A stretch of DNA of 64,000 bases from Rhinopithecus roxellana. Its lineage: Eukaryota; Chordata; Mammalia; Primates; Cercopithecidae. The notes beneath the pieces were generated by a model. The model saw only the letters and a program-made list of their open reading frames with translations. It did not search any database and was not told the DNA's origin. The stretch spans positions 44,071,420 through 44,135,419 of the forward strand of contig NC_044553.1 of NCBI RefSeq assembly GCF_007565055.1. The letters run 5' to 3'. A program made the translations under genes and the position numbers. Positions 11,647-22,698 of the stretch are shown in pieces (position 1 is the first letter of the stretch; every line of letters starts with the position of its first letter).

Positions 11647-11687
<41 letters not shown>

Positions 11688-11860
11688 TAGCCAAGTGTGG
11701 TGGCATGTACTTGTATTTCCAACTGCTTGGGAGGCTCAGGTGGGAGGATTGTTTGTGCCCAGAAGGTTGAGGCTGCAGTGAGCCATGATTCCATCACTGC
11801 ACTCCAGCCTGGGCAACAGAGTGAGACTTTGTCTCTAAAAAAAATAAAATAAAATAAAAA
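11534..11860 (+). mobile_element. AluJ-like element with internal (AC)17
   Basis: Head ggctgggcatagtgcctcac, J-type ggatcacttgaggccagg, and an A-tail with (TAAAA)n at 11840-11858. The middle A-rich linker has become a pure (AC)n run at 11651-11685. It sits inside the MaLR LTR. Confidence 0.94.
11651..11685. repeat. (AC)17 microsatellite
   Basis: An uninterrupted AC dinucleotide run that replaced the central A-rich linker of an Alu. Likely length-polymorphic. Confidence 0.98.
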
Positions 11861-12493
11861 CAAGATTTTAGAAAAAAGAAAAAAAGAGAGAGAGAGAAGA
11901 GAAGAGACACAGGGAAGAAAGACATGTGAAGAAGGAGGCGGAGATTGAAGTTATGCAGCTATCAGCCAAGGAATTCCTGGGACTACCAGAAGCTGGAAGA
12001 GGCAAGAAAGGATCCTGCCATAGAGGCTTCAGAAACAGCATAATCCTGTCAACACTTTGATTTATAATTTTAGGCATCCAGAACTGTAAGAGATATATTT
12101 GTGTTGTTTTAAGGCACCCTATTTGCAATACTTTGTTATAGTGCCCCTAGGAAACTAATACAGAGTGAAAAAGATATTCCATGCAAATAGTAATCAAAAA
12201 AGAGTGGGAATGGTTTTACTTTAGACTTAAAGCCAAAAACTGCTACAGGAGAAAAAGAAGGTGATTATGTATTGATAAAAGGGCCAATTCATCAAGAAGA
12301 TATAAAAATTATGCACATATTTGCACCAAACAAAATAACTCAAAAATATATGAAACAAATACTGACAGAATTGAAGAGAGAAATAGAGAACTCTACAATA
12401 TTATTTGGAAACTTCAATACCCTACTATCAATAAAGGTTAGAACATCTAGACAGAATATCAGTAAGAAAATAAAAGATCTAAACAACCTAGAC

Positions 12494-12734
12494 TAAGCTT
12501 TTCCAACCTGCAGTCTCACAGGCTGCATGCAGCCCAGGATGACTTTGGATGTGGCCCAATACAAAACTGTAAACTTTCTTAAGACATTATGATTTTTTGT
12601 GTGTGTGATTTCTTTTTTTTTTTTTTTTTTTTTTAGCTCATCAGCTATGGTTAGTGTTAGTGTATTTTATGTGTGGCCCAGGACAATTGTTCTTCTTATG
12701 TGGCCCAGGAAAGCCAAAAGATTGAACACCACTG
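12494..12734. mobile_element. hAT-type nonautonomous DNA transposon (MER30-like)
   Basis: Begins taagcttttccaacctgcagtc and contains ggctgcatgcagcccagg, atgtggcccaatac, a long T-run at 12610-12634, agctcatcagctatgg and tatgtggcccaggaaagcc, ending gaacaccactg. It is flanked by a perfect 8 bp duplication ACCTAGAC at 12486-12493 and 12735-12742, as expected for hAT elements. The MER30 name is from memory. Confidence 0.75.
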
Positions 12735-13181
12735 ACCTAGACCAACTAGACCTATATAAACCAGACCTGACAGATATAGATAAAACTCTCTACCCAACAA
12801 CACAATAAACAATCTTCTCAAATGCACATGGAACATTCTACAGGAGAAATAATATATTAGGCCACTTAACAGTCTCAATAAATTTTTAAAAATTGAAATC
12901 AAAGGAAGTATATTCTCTGACCACAATGGGATGCAGCTAAAAATCAATTAACAAAAGGAAAACTATTTTTATTCACAAATAACAAATTTGTGAAAATTCA
13001 CCAATATGGGAAATTTAAAAACACTCTTAAACACAATGAATAGATCAAAGGAGAAATCACAACGGAAGTTGGAGAATACTTAGATATAAATAAAAATGAA
13101 AACAACATACCAGAACCAATGGGATACAGCAAAAAGCAGGGGTCAGAGGGAACATCAAGCAACAACCATTTACATTTAAAA

Positions 13182-13454
13182 GGGCACAGTGGCTTACACC
13201 TGTAATCCTAGCACTTTGGGAGGCTGAGGCAGAAGGAAAGCTTGAGACCAGCCTGGGTAACATGGTGAAGCCCTGCCTCTACAAAAAATTTAGCTCAGTA
13301 TGGTGGCATGCACCTGTAGTCTCAGCTACTCAGGAGGCTGAGGCAGGAGGATTGCTTGAACCCAGGAGGCAGAGGTTGCAGTGAGCCAAGATTGTGCCAC
13401 TGCACTTCAGCCTGGGTGACAGAGCAGGACTCAAAAAAAAAAAAAAAAAAAAAA
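13182..13454 (+). mobile_element. Alu, slightly 5'-truncated, ending in A-tail
   Basis: Starts gggcacagtggcttacacctg (the first few head bases are lost) and runs to cagagcaggactc plus an A tail to 13454. The usual long flanking duplication is not visible, only ttacat on both sides, and the L1 target lacks about 0.7 kb here. Confidence 0.93.
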
Positions 13455-13474
13455 GAGAGAGAGAGAGAGAGAGA
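13455..13474. repeat. (GA)10 microsatellite at Alu tail
   Basis: A pure GA run directly after the Alu poly(A). Confidence 0.95.
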
Positions 13475-14247
13475 TTACATGAGTAATAATAATAATAAAA
13501 CTCCCAACAAAGAAAACTCCAGGACCAGATGACATCACTGGTGAATTATACCAAACATATAAAGAATTAACATCAATCCTTCTCAAAGTCTTCCTAAAGA
13601 AGAGAAAGGAATGTTTTCTACTTATTCTATAAAACCAGCATTGCCCTGACACCTAAGCCAAATAAAGAAACCACAGGAGAATATGCAATATACTCAGCAT
13701 ATATGAATATAGTTGCAAAGCTCCTCAACAAAACACTAGCAAATGAAATTCAACAGCATATTAAAAGATTACACAGTGTGACCACATGGGTTTTATACCA
13801 GGAATCTACAGAATGTAAGGATGATTCAACATACGAAAATCGATCAATGTAACATATCACATTAATAGAATGAAGGAAAAACGATATTATCATCTCAATT
13901 GATGCAGAAAAGCATTTGACAAAATTCAATACTATTTCATGAGCAAAAACACCCAGAAAACTAAAAATAGGAAGGAACTTCCTTAACATAATAAAGGGCA
14001 TTTTTGAATAACCCACAGCTAATACTGTACTCAATAATGAAAGACTGAAAGCTTTTCTCCCAAGATCAGGAACAAGACAAGTATGTCCACTTTCACAGGT
14101 ACAATTTAACATTTTACTGGAAGTTCTAGCTAGAGAAATTAGGCAAGAAAAAAGTAAAAGGAATATAGATTAAAAAGAAAAAGTAAAACTATTCCTTTTT
14201 GCAGATGACCTGATTATATGGAAAATATCAAAAAAATCCACAGAAGA

Positions 14248-14552
14248 GGCTGGGCACGGTGGCTCACGTCTGTAATCCCAGCACTTTGGGAGGCCGAGGC
14301 AGGCGGATCACAAGGTCAGGAGATCGAGACCATTCTGGCTGACATGGTGAAACCCCGTCTCTACTAAAAATATAAAAAATTAGCCGGGCGTGGTAGCAGG
14401 CGCCTGTAGTCCCAGCTACCCAGGAGGCTGAGGCAGGAGAATGGCGTGAACCCGGGAGGCGGAGCTGGCAGTGAGCTGAGATCGTACCACTGCACTCCAG
14501 CCTGGGCGACAAGCAAGACTCAGTCTCAAAAAAAAAAAAAAAAAAAAAAAAA
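14248..14552 (+). mobile_element. AluY element
   Basis: Complete, with the Y-type gagaatggcgtgaacccggg and gagctggcagtgagc. The target duplication is visible as aaaaaatccacagaaga before and aaatccacagagga after. Inserted in L1M ORF2. Confidence 0.95.
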
Positions 14553-14974
14553 ATCCACAGAGGAAATAATAGAGCTAATAAGTGAATTCATCCAAATTTC
14601 AGGTATAATACAATACTCAAAAAATCAGTTCTGTTGTTACACAGGAGCACTAAACAATCTGAAAAAGAAAGTGAGAATACAATTACACTATAATAACATC
14701 CAAAAGACAAAAATACCTCATGATAAATTTAATCAAGGAAGTGAAAGGCATCTACACTGAAACATTGCTGAAAGAAATTAAAGAGGAGCTAAATAGATAG
14801 AAACACACCTTGTATTGGTGGATTGGAAAACTAAAAGATGGCAATACTATCCAAATCTACAGAGATAACATAATTCCTGTCAAAATTCCAATGGCCTTTT
14901 CACAAAAATGTAAAAGCCAATTCTCAAATTCATATAGCTACAAGGGGCCAAAACAATCTTGAAAAAGAATTACA

Positions 14975-15269
14975 GGCCAGGCGTGGTGGCTCAGGCCTGT
15001 AATCCCAGCACTTTGGGAGGCCAAGGCGGATAGATCGCTTGAGGTCAGGAGTTTGAGATTAGCCTGGCCAACATGGTGAAAACTCGTCTCTACTAAAATA
15101 CAAAAATTAGCCGGCCTGGTGGCAGGCGCCTGTAATCCCAGCTACTGGGGAGGCTGAAGCAGGAGAATCACTTGAACCCAGGAGGCAGAGGTTGCAGTGA
15201 GCCGAGATCGCGCCACTGCACTTCAGCCTGGGCGATGAAGCAAGACTCTGTCTCAAAAAGAAAAAAGAA
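14975..15269 (+). mobile_element. Alu (AluS-like)
   Basis: Head ggccaggcgtggtggctcag to tail ctcaaaaagaaaaaag. The flanks gaaaaagaat / gaaaaaagaat look like a target duplication. Confidence 0.95.
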
Positions 15270-15822
15270 TAACAAAGCTGGAAGTCACACACTTCCTGGT
15301 TTAAAACTTACACAAATCTAAAGGAATCAAAACAATGTGATAGTGGCATAAGGATAAATCTGTAGATCCATGGAGTAAAATTGAGAGTCCATAAGTAAAT
15401 CCATACCTCTACGGCCAATTGATTTTCAACAAGAATGCCAAGACCATTCAATGGGGAACGAATAGTCTCTTTAATAAATGGTTCTGGGACAACTGAATAT
15501 CACATGCCAAGGAATAAACAGGGATGCCCTACATCACAGCACATAGAAAAATTAACTCAAAATGGATCAAAGACCTAAATGTAAGAATGAAAACTATAAA
15601 ACTCTTAGCGGAAAACATAGGGGTAAATTTTCATGTCCTTGAACAGTGGATTCTTAGATATGCTATCAAAAGTGTGAGCAAGAGAAAACAAAATAGATAA
15701 ACTTGACTTTGTCAAAATGAAAAACATTCAAACATCAAAGGCCATTGTTAGATGAAAAGACAACTGATACAAGGGAGAAAACACTTGCAAATCATATATG
15801 TGATAAGAGTCTAGTGTCCAGA

Positions 15823-16116
15823 GGCCAGGCACGGTGGCTTACGCCTGTAATCCCAGCACTTTGTGAGGCCGAGGCCAGCAAATCACAAGATCAGGAGTTT
15901 GAGACCAGCCTGGCCAATATTTAGTAGAAACGGTGAAACCCCGTCTCTACTAAAAATTAGCCAGGCATGGTGGCACATGCCTGTAATCCCAGCTACTCGG
16001 GAGGCTGAGGCAGAAGAATTGCTTGAACCCAGGAGGTGGAGGTTGCAGTGAGCCAAGATCGTGCCACTGTACTCCAGCCTGGGTGACAGAGCGAGACTCT
16101 GTCTTAAAAAAAAAAG
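15823..16116 (+). mobile_element. Alu (AluS-like)
   Basis: Head ggccaggcacggtggcttac through gactctgtctt and A tail. A small local rearrangement (atatttagtagaaacggtgaa) duplicates a few bases in the left arm. Inserted in L1M. Confidence 0.95.
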
Positions 16117-16555
16117 AGAGAGTTCACTGTTCATAATATATTTAAAGAATTTTAACAATTCAATAACAAAAAGACAACCCAATTTAAAAATGAGCAAAGT
16201 TCTTGATAGCTATTTCTCCGAAAAAGATTATACAAATTATCAACAAGCACATGAAAAACTGTTCCACATCATTAGTCACTAGAGAAACGCAAATCAAACC
16301 CACAATGAGATACCACTCCATACCCACTAGGTGAGCCATAATAGTAATAATCATCATTGTCATCACTGGAAAATAACAAGTATTGGTAAGATGTGGAGAA
16401 ATTAGAACTCACAAATTGCTAGTGGGAATGTAAAATGATGCAGCCACTGTAGAAACAGATAACGATTTTTTCAAAAAGTTAAACATATAATTACCATATG
16501 ACCAGCAATTCCACTCCTAACTATATACCCAAAAGATCTGAAAACAGAAGGTCAT

Positions 16556-16858
16556 GGCCGGGCGCGGTGGCTCAAGCCTGTAATCCCAGCACTTTGGGAG
16601 GCCGAGATGGGCGGATCACAAGGTTAGGAGATCGAGACCATCCTGGCTAACACGGTGAAACCCCGTCTCTACTAAAAAATACAAAAAACTAGCCGGGCGA
16701 GGTGGCGGCGCCTGTAGTCCCAGCTACTCGGGAGGCTGAGGCAGGAGAATGGCGTAAACCCAGGAGGCGGAGCTTGCAGTGAGCAGAGATCCGGCCACTG
16801 CACTTCAGCCTGGGCGACAGAGCGAGACTCCATCTCAAAAAAAAAAAAAAAAAAAAAA
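16556..16858 (+). mobile_element. Young AluY of Old World monkey type
   Basis: Head GGCCGGGCGCGGTGGCTCAAG, then ggcgaggtggcgg, ggcgtaaaccc and gatccggccactg: variants I associate with cercopithecid AluY. Flanked by agaaggtca on both sides (16546-16554 and 16859-16867) with a long A tail. Confidence 0.93.
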
Positions 16859-17345
16859 AAGAAGGTCAAACAGATGCTTTTACACAAATGTTTATAGCAG
16901 CATTATTCACGATAGCCAAAAGGTATTAATAGAAATGGTCCAAATGTCCATTAACAGATGAATACATAAACAAAATGTACATACATATAATGGAATATTA
17001 CTCAGTCATAAGAAGAGATGAAGTACTGATACATGCTACAACATGCTTGAACTTCAGAAGATTATGCTAAATGAAGAAGCCAAATAGAAAGATCCCATAT
17101 TACATGGACAACCTAGAATAGGTAAATCCATAGAGATATATTGATGGGTGGTTCCCAAGAGCTGGTTGGGGGAGTAGGAAGTGACTGCTCAGTAGATACA
17201 AGGCTTTTCCTGAGGTGATGAAAATGTTTTAGAAATAGAAGTGGTGATTGCACAACATTGTGAATGTTCTAAATGCCACTGAATTGTGCACTCTAAATTG
17301 TTAATTTTATGTCAATTTCACCTCTATGTTAAAAAATATATAAAT

Positions 17346-18040
17346 ATATATTCATCCATACACATATAGAAATAGAGAAAGCAATGTGGCAAACGTTAGT
17401 GGTTCGTAAATCTAGGCAAAAGATATATAAATGTTCACTGAACTATTATTTCAAGTTTAATGTAGAGGTCCATTTCATGTAGAAGTCAGTAAAATGTTGA
17501 GAAAAACTTATTCAAATAGTAACTCACCTTTAGTATAAATCAAATATTGACAAAATCACAAAGAGAAATTGACAAATCTACCATCAAGATGACAGAGTTT
17601 AAGAAACTCTCTTAATAATTAACAGTAAAACAGATTTTTAAAACTTGTAAGGATAAGGAATATATGAACAGTTTCATTTAATAGAAATATATAGAACATT
17701 GTACCCAGCAACTGCAAAAACTGCAACCTTTTAAAATACACATGTAGTGTTTATGAAAATGGACCATGTGTTAGGAGATAAAGTGAGTCTTGATAAATTT
17801 TGATGCATCAGTATTATATACAGTATAATAGTAGTCACAATAAATAAATTTTTAAAATTCAAAAAGTTATATATTTAGCAATTATTCATGGAATAAAGAA
17901 AAATATGATGGAAGTTTAAAAAATTGACCTAAATTATAACAAAAATAGTACAGATCAAAACTTGTAGTACTAGGAGAAAATATATAGCCAAATTTCAGAA
18001 AAAAGAAAAGGTAAAAAATTAATAAGACAATTTTATTTAT
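17346..18040 (+). repeat. Old L1M remnants
   Basis: 17370-17520 looks like an L1M 3' tail (gagaaagcaatgtggcaaacg, gttcactgaactatt). 17700-18030 looks like mid-ORF2 (gtacccagcaactgcaaa, gtgttaggagataaagt). Confidence 0.5.
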
Positions 18041-18199
18041 TTTGTACAGACAGGGGTCTCACTATGTTGGCCAGGCAGACCTCAAACTCCTGGCCTCAAA
18101 CCATCCTCTCAACTTGGCTTCCAAAAATGCTCTTTTTCTAATGTTAAAAGTTAGGTCTGGCAGTGAGCCACTGTGCAGTGAACCACTGCATCCAGCCAG
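18041..18199 (-). mobile_element. Alu left-arm fragment, antisense, with a local inverted-repeat scar
   Basis: Reads gtacagacaggggtctcactatgttggcc ... ggcttccaaaaatgc, then a foreign ~30 bp piece, then gtgagccactg ... catccagcc. The segment that should read ctgggattacagg is replaced by a reversed copy of the adjacent flank (see the inverted repeat at 18132-18219). Confidence 0.75.
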
Positions 18200-18219
18200 A
18201 CTTTTAACATTAGAAAAAG
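18132..18219. repeat. Perfect 20 bp inverted repeat, 48 bp spacer
   Basis: Arm 1 CTTTTTCTAATGTTAAAAGT at 18132-18151 is the exact reverse complement of 18200-18219. The arms lie in different contexts: arm 2 is L1 flank, arm 1 is inside the Alu fragment. Confidence 0.95.
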
Positions 18220-18599
18220 GGCAACAGAACAAGATATTAAAAGTGAGAAAATAATCAAAACATAAATTAAAGAAACGGAAAACAAATACACACCAAAGAG
18301 CATCAACAAAGAAAGAGGTTGTTTTTGAAATGCCAACAAAATTGGCAAACCTCTGGCAAGGTTGATCAATAAAAAGGGAGACACATATTAAAATATTGAA
18401 AACTTAAAAAAAAACTACAGATCAAGCATAATTAAAAAGCTAACACAGGAATGTTAAGGAAATCTTTATGCCAATAAATTTGATAACTTGAGTAAGAAGG
18501 ACAACTTCTTAGAAAATGGACTCCAGAAAAACAACAGAAAAAAAAATGAAATAAAAATAGGAAAACATGAATGGTCTTACAACCAATATTGAAATTGTT
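18220..18599 (+). repeat. Old L1M ORF2 fragment
   Basis: Contains ORF2 words such as aaattggcaaacctctggcaagg, ttgatcaataaaaag and atgccaataaatttgataactt. Frames broken. Confidence 0.6.
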
Positions 18600-18922
18600 G
18601 CCCAGGCACTGTGGCTCAGGCTTGTAATCCCAGCACCGTGGCTCAGGCCTGTAATCCCGGCACCGCCGAGGCAGGTGGATCACTTGAGGTCAGTAGTTCG
18701 AGACCAGCCTGGCCAACAAGGCGAAACCTCATCTCTACTAAAAATACACAAATTAGCCAGGCATGGTGGTGGGGGTCTATAGTCCCAGCTACTTGGGAAG
18801 CTGAGGCACGAGAATCACTTGAACCCAAAAGGCGGAGGTTGCAGTGAGCCGTGGATGGCGACTCTGCACCCCAGCCTGGGTGACAGAATGAGACTCTGTC
18901 TCAAAAAAAAGAAAAAGAAAAA
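18600..18922 (+). mobile_element. Alu with a 27 bp tandem duplication in its head
   Basis: The unit gcactgtggctcaggcttg.. at 18606-18632 is repeated at 18633-18659 (gcaccgtggctcaggcctg..). The rest is a normal Alu. Flanking duplication GAAATTGT at 18591-18598 and 18923-18930. Confidence 0.93.
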
Positions 18923-18954
18923 GAAATTGTATCAGTACCCTAAATCTTTTTACA

Positions 18955-19012
18955 GGCATGTGCATGCATGCACATACACGTGCGCGCGGGCGCACACACA
19001 TACATACACACC
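18955..19012. repeat. Alternating purine-pyrimidine tract
   Basis: A mixed CA/TG/CG run (gtgcatgcatgcacatacacgtgcgcgc, then cacacatacataca). Z-DNA-prone by composition. Confidence 0.7.
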
Positions 19013-19850
19013 ATAGCAGGCCCAAAATGATTTTACTGATAAGTTCTACTGGAAAGAGTTAATTTCAGTTTTAATCAAACTTTTCCGGAGAATAGAAAGA
19101 AAGAAAGAAATTCCCAGTTAATTTACAATGATAGCACAATTTCCATTCAAAAGCCAAGCGAAAGTATTACAAGAAAAAAAATTTCAGATTAATCTCACTC
19201 ATGAACATAGATGCAACAATCTATGCTAAATCTACCAAAATATTAGCAATTCAAATCTAGCATCTAGATTCTAGAATCTAAATTCTTTTTGCAAAAGCCA
19301 TTCATCACGAACAAGCCAGCTTCCCAGCCAAAACAGCCTTGTTTGTAGTTGCCTGCTGATTTCCATGTGTAAATACTAAAACTTGCCTGCTTTCAAGGTA
19401 CCAGTATGACTTCAGGGAATGCAGAGTTGGGGAGAGATGCTAACATTTAGCTCTTACAAATCACTATTGTGCATGGCAGAGGTACCACCAAATACCAATG
19501 GATAAAGGTAACAAACCTGAGATAATTGGCTATCTATCGTTTCTTGATGAAATAAGATGTCTACCTCATGCCATAAACAAAAATCAATTGAAGATGAACT
19601 ATGGACTTAAATGCAAATTTTAAACATTTTTAGAAGAGAATATAGGCGAGCATCTTTATGACCTTGGGATAAGAAATTATTTTTACAATAAGACATAAAA
19701 TCACTGACAATAATGAAAAATATTTTACATTAAAATTATGAAATTCTGTCCCTCAAAATACACCATTAAAGGAGCGAAAAACACCACTAAATGAAGTGAT
19801 GAAAATTCTCACTGAAAGATTTTTTTCCCACACAAATACAACTGGATATC
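19013..19850 (+). repeat. Old L1M ORF2 remnants
   Basis: 19040-19260 and 19590-19800 read as decayed ORF2 (gaacatagatgcaacaatc, aaaatattagcaa; later tatgaccttgggataagaaat, acaccattaaaggagcgaaa). 19280-19560 between them is unassigned. Confidence 0.55.
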
Positions 19851-19979
19851 ATTTTCTTCTGCCTCTTTGGGACCCCTGCCCTAACTAGTCTATCTCCCAT
19901 TCTGTAGCTTAAATCTCTTCTTAGCTGGATTTTTCCTGAAACACTCCCTCTCTTTCTTCTTCACAGTCCAGCTTATTGA

Positions 19980-20330
19980 AAGATTAATATACATTTACTT
20001 TTGTCATTTAGTCACTTTTCAACTCCTTTCTCAGTTGAGCATTTACTTCTCATTTTCATTGCACTCTGGTTTCTTAGTTGACATAGTTCTCTCTAAGGTG
20101 ACCACTGGTCTCCGTAAGATGAAACTCAGTCAATGCTTTTCAGTCTTTATCTGACTTGTCACTCTCCAGAAGCACTCCATAATGTTGATTACCCCTTTCC
20201 TAAAATCAGTTCCTCCCTTTGCTTCTGCAGCTGTTCTCACTCCCTATTCCTCACTCCTTCTGAATATTCTCTGCAGGTTTTTCCATTCTTTCTGCCTCTT
20301 CATACCACCCACCAAATTTAACTACTTTAA
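19980..20330 (+). repeat. L2 LINE fragment
   Basis: Sense L2 ORF2-like sequence (ctctctaaggtgaccactggtc, cagtctttatctgacttg, ccactcc-type context). Confidence 0.5.
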
Positions 20331-20399
20331 AATAAATATATATATGTATGTCTGTGTATATATACGTGTATGTGTATAATATATGCTTACTTTTAAAAT

Positions 20400-20625
20400 T
20401 CCAGAACATTTAGAAAAATAAAAAGAACAGAATTAAAAGTGTCAGTAATCCTAATACCCAAAGATAAGCATTATTATTAATAATAATACCTTAATTGGTA
20501 TGCATTTCTAGAATTTTTCTAGGGATATATATTTATTTTTATAAAATGGTAACTGTGGTACATAATGATGCTTTCATCACTTAATATTACATGTATACCC
20601 TCTATATCAGTATAGATTAATATTG
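20400..20625 (-). repeat. Degenerate L1 3'-end-like sequence, antisense
   Basis: Resembles old L1ME-type 3' UTR sequence on the minus strand. Weak. Confidence 0.3.
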
Positions 20626-20629
20626 TTAC

Positions 20630-20870
20630 TTTATTAACAATAGTTAATACTGAGCTTCACTAAAGTCACTCTGCTAAACTCTCTCTTTATATATATACAT
20701 AAAGATTTGTCACTGACATTAAAAACTTCCTTATAAGATAGAAACTATATTATTTCCATTTTACAGATGGGAAAACTAAGGCTTTGATAATTTAAGTAAA
20801 CAGTTCATGGTGTAATGGTGAGTAGCACTAGTAAGAGCTACCCACGATTTCAACGTAAGCTAATTCCAGA
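20630..20870 (+). repeat. MIR SINE
   Basis: Contains the MIR core and 3' half: ttatttccattttacagatggg, aaactaaggctttgataatt, then gtagcactagtaagagc. Confidence 0.6.
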
Positions 20871-20879
20871 GTTGTACAT

Positions 20880-21425
20880 CTTTTCACTGCATATAGAGCT
20901 TTATCAATCAGGTCAATTTTACTTGTAAGTAATGTTGATGCTCAACCGAAAAAAATTAATAATTAAAAAGTCTGGAATTAGACAGTTTCAAAACTGGTCA
21001 TGACCATTCAACAGTGAAGGCTTTGCGTGGTTTCTCTGTGACTCATGGCTTTCTCTCAGAGCCTCAGATAGCCACATAGCTCCAAGCATCACATTCTTAC
21101 ATCTTCACACAAAATATCCAAAGAAGGTGAAAATAAACAGTTTTCTTTTCATACATCTCTTAAATATAATGCGTACTTCCAAAAAACTCCATAAATAACT
21201 ACTTTGATGTCTCACTGACCGGAAATAGACCATCTGTCAACTCCTAAACCAAATACGTGGGTGTAAGGTGACCATCATCAATCATAATTCACTACCTGAA
21301 CTGCACCCGTCTTCCTTGATCATCTTGCCACTCAATATCTTCAAAAAATGGCAATTCTGTTAGCAAGGGAGAAAAGGAAAATGACGGTTAGGGTGGCAAC
21401 CGACATGCTGCCAACAGTCATTTTA
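20880..21425. repeat. Unassigned old interspersed repeat
   Basis: Shows the order 'taattaaaaagtctggaattagacagtttc', 'tttctctgtgactcatggctttctctcag', 'agctccaagcatcacattcttacatc', similar to the repeats at 56570-57160 and 59395-59740. Family not named. Confidence 0.35.
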
Positions 21426-21429
21426 AATT

Positions 21430-22391
21430 TTACGTTTGTACCATGATTTAATTAAGCAATCCCATGTTGAAGGATATTTAAGTTGTTGCCAATTTTACAC
21501 TGTTATAAAGAAAGCTGCAATGAACATATTTGTAGATTTTTTCATACTTTTAAATTTTTCCCCAAGATAAATTCCTAGAAAATTTTTGTATCAAAGCAAA
21601 TTTTTAAGGTTTTAAAAAATATATATTACCAAGTTGCAATCCAAAATGTATATGCAAATGAAAGCTCTCTAAAACAGAGTATAAGAGCATCCATTTCTTC
21701 ACACTTTCAGGAATGTTAATTGGTTTTACCACTGCTTTAAATATTTGATAAAAATAGTATAACTGACTTCTTTTAAGGCTTAGTTTTTAAATTACAAAAG
21801 CAAAAGTTGTTTATTGACAAAAATGTAATAATCCAAATATGTGAATAAAGGAGAAAGTAAACATCCTTCCCCCTCCCACTTCTGTCATTTGCATTCCCCA
21901 GGGGTTAATGATTTTTAACCTGTTGACAATTTTTTAACTCCACAATTGCCATAACTTTTTCTATCTTGCTCTTTTCTGGATCACTAGTTAATGGCCCAGT
22001 TTCTGACATATACTATATTTAACAAATGTTTGTAAAAATAACATCATACCTTCCATTATTTTCTAGAACTTGACCTTTTTCACCCAATAGCATACTGTCG
22101 ATATCTTTCTATTCTTGAAATATATATATATATATATGCTTAATTTTAAAAAAATAGGAAGAGTGTTCCACCATATAGATGTAACACAGCTTCTCAAAAC
22201 CCTACTTAGATTATCCCATGCTTTTACTATTATAAGCAACATTCAAATTAATATCATTGGAAGTATATCTTTGTTTTATAGTGAAAATATTTCTGGGAAA
22301 ATTTCTGTGCAAATATTTCAAATATTTCCTGTAACGTATTCAAGGTCAAAAGATACGTGCCAGTTGCTTTCCAAAGGATTGCACTAATTTA
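21430..22391 (-). repeat. L1ME-like 3' region, antisense
   Basis: 21470-21560 (tatttaagttgttgccaattttac, aaagctgcaatgaacatatttg) and 22250-22391 (agatacgtgccagttgctttcc, gattgcactaatttac) are the antisense 3' part of an old L1. A (TA)n run is at 22120-22138. Confidence 0.6.
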
Positions 22392-22698
22392 CCTTTTTTT
22401 CTTTTTTTTTTTTAAGACACAGAGTTTCACTCTTGTTGCCCAGGCTGGAGTGCAATGGTGCAATCTTGGTTCACTGCAACCTCTGCCTCCCGGGTTCAAG
22501 CGATTCTTCTGTCTCAGCCTCCCAAGTAGCTGGGATTACAGGCACCCACCACCATGCCTGGCTACTTTTTGTATTTTTAGTAGAGATGGGGTTTCACCAC
22601 GTTGACCAGGCTGGTCTTGGACTCCTGACCTCAGGTGATCCACCTGCCTCGGCCTCCCAAAGTACTGGGATTACAGGCATGAGCCACCACACTCGGCC
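22392..22698 (-). mobile_element. Alu, antisense
   Basis: T-rich tail at 22392-22413, full body, and the head ending caccacactcggcc. AluS-like. Confidence 0.95.

Larger units (their letters stand above)
11358..12162 (+). mobile_element. Solo LTR of ERVL-MaLR type (MLT1-like), split by an Alu
   Basis: Words in order: ttaaattatgtccct, agtcctaacagcc, gtgaccttatttggaaata, aattaagatgaggtcat, gggccctaaatc, then after the Alu gacacagggaagaaagac, tgcagctatcagccaagga, ccagaactgtaagag, and the end aggaaactaataca. The L1M target on each side gives a degraded 5 bp duplication (gatgg/gagtg). No internal retroviral sequence is present. Subfamily not certain. Confidence 0.65.
8816..17345 (+). mobile_element. 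Long L1M LINE, heavily interrupted
   Basis: L1 sequence resumes in order after each insertion: 8816-9373, 9456-9576, 10846-10965, 11264-11357, 12164-12493, 12735-13181, 13475-14247, 14553-14974, 15270-15822, 16117-16555 and 16859-17345. Landmarks in order are the endonuclease-proximal region (aatggcataagtag), the ORF2 mid region (12280-12480), an RT region with the aged FADD-box segment near 14200, and the ORF2 tail and 3' UTR ending near 17340. All frames are broken. About 0.7 kb expected between 13180 and 13475 is missing. Confidence 0.8.
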
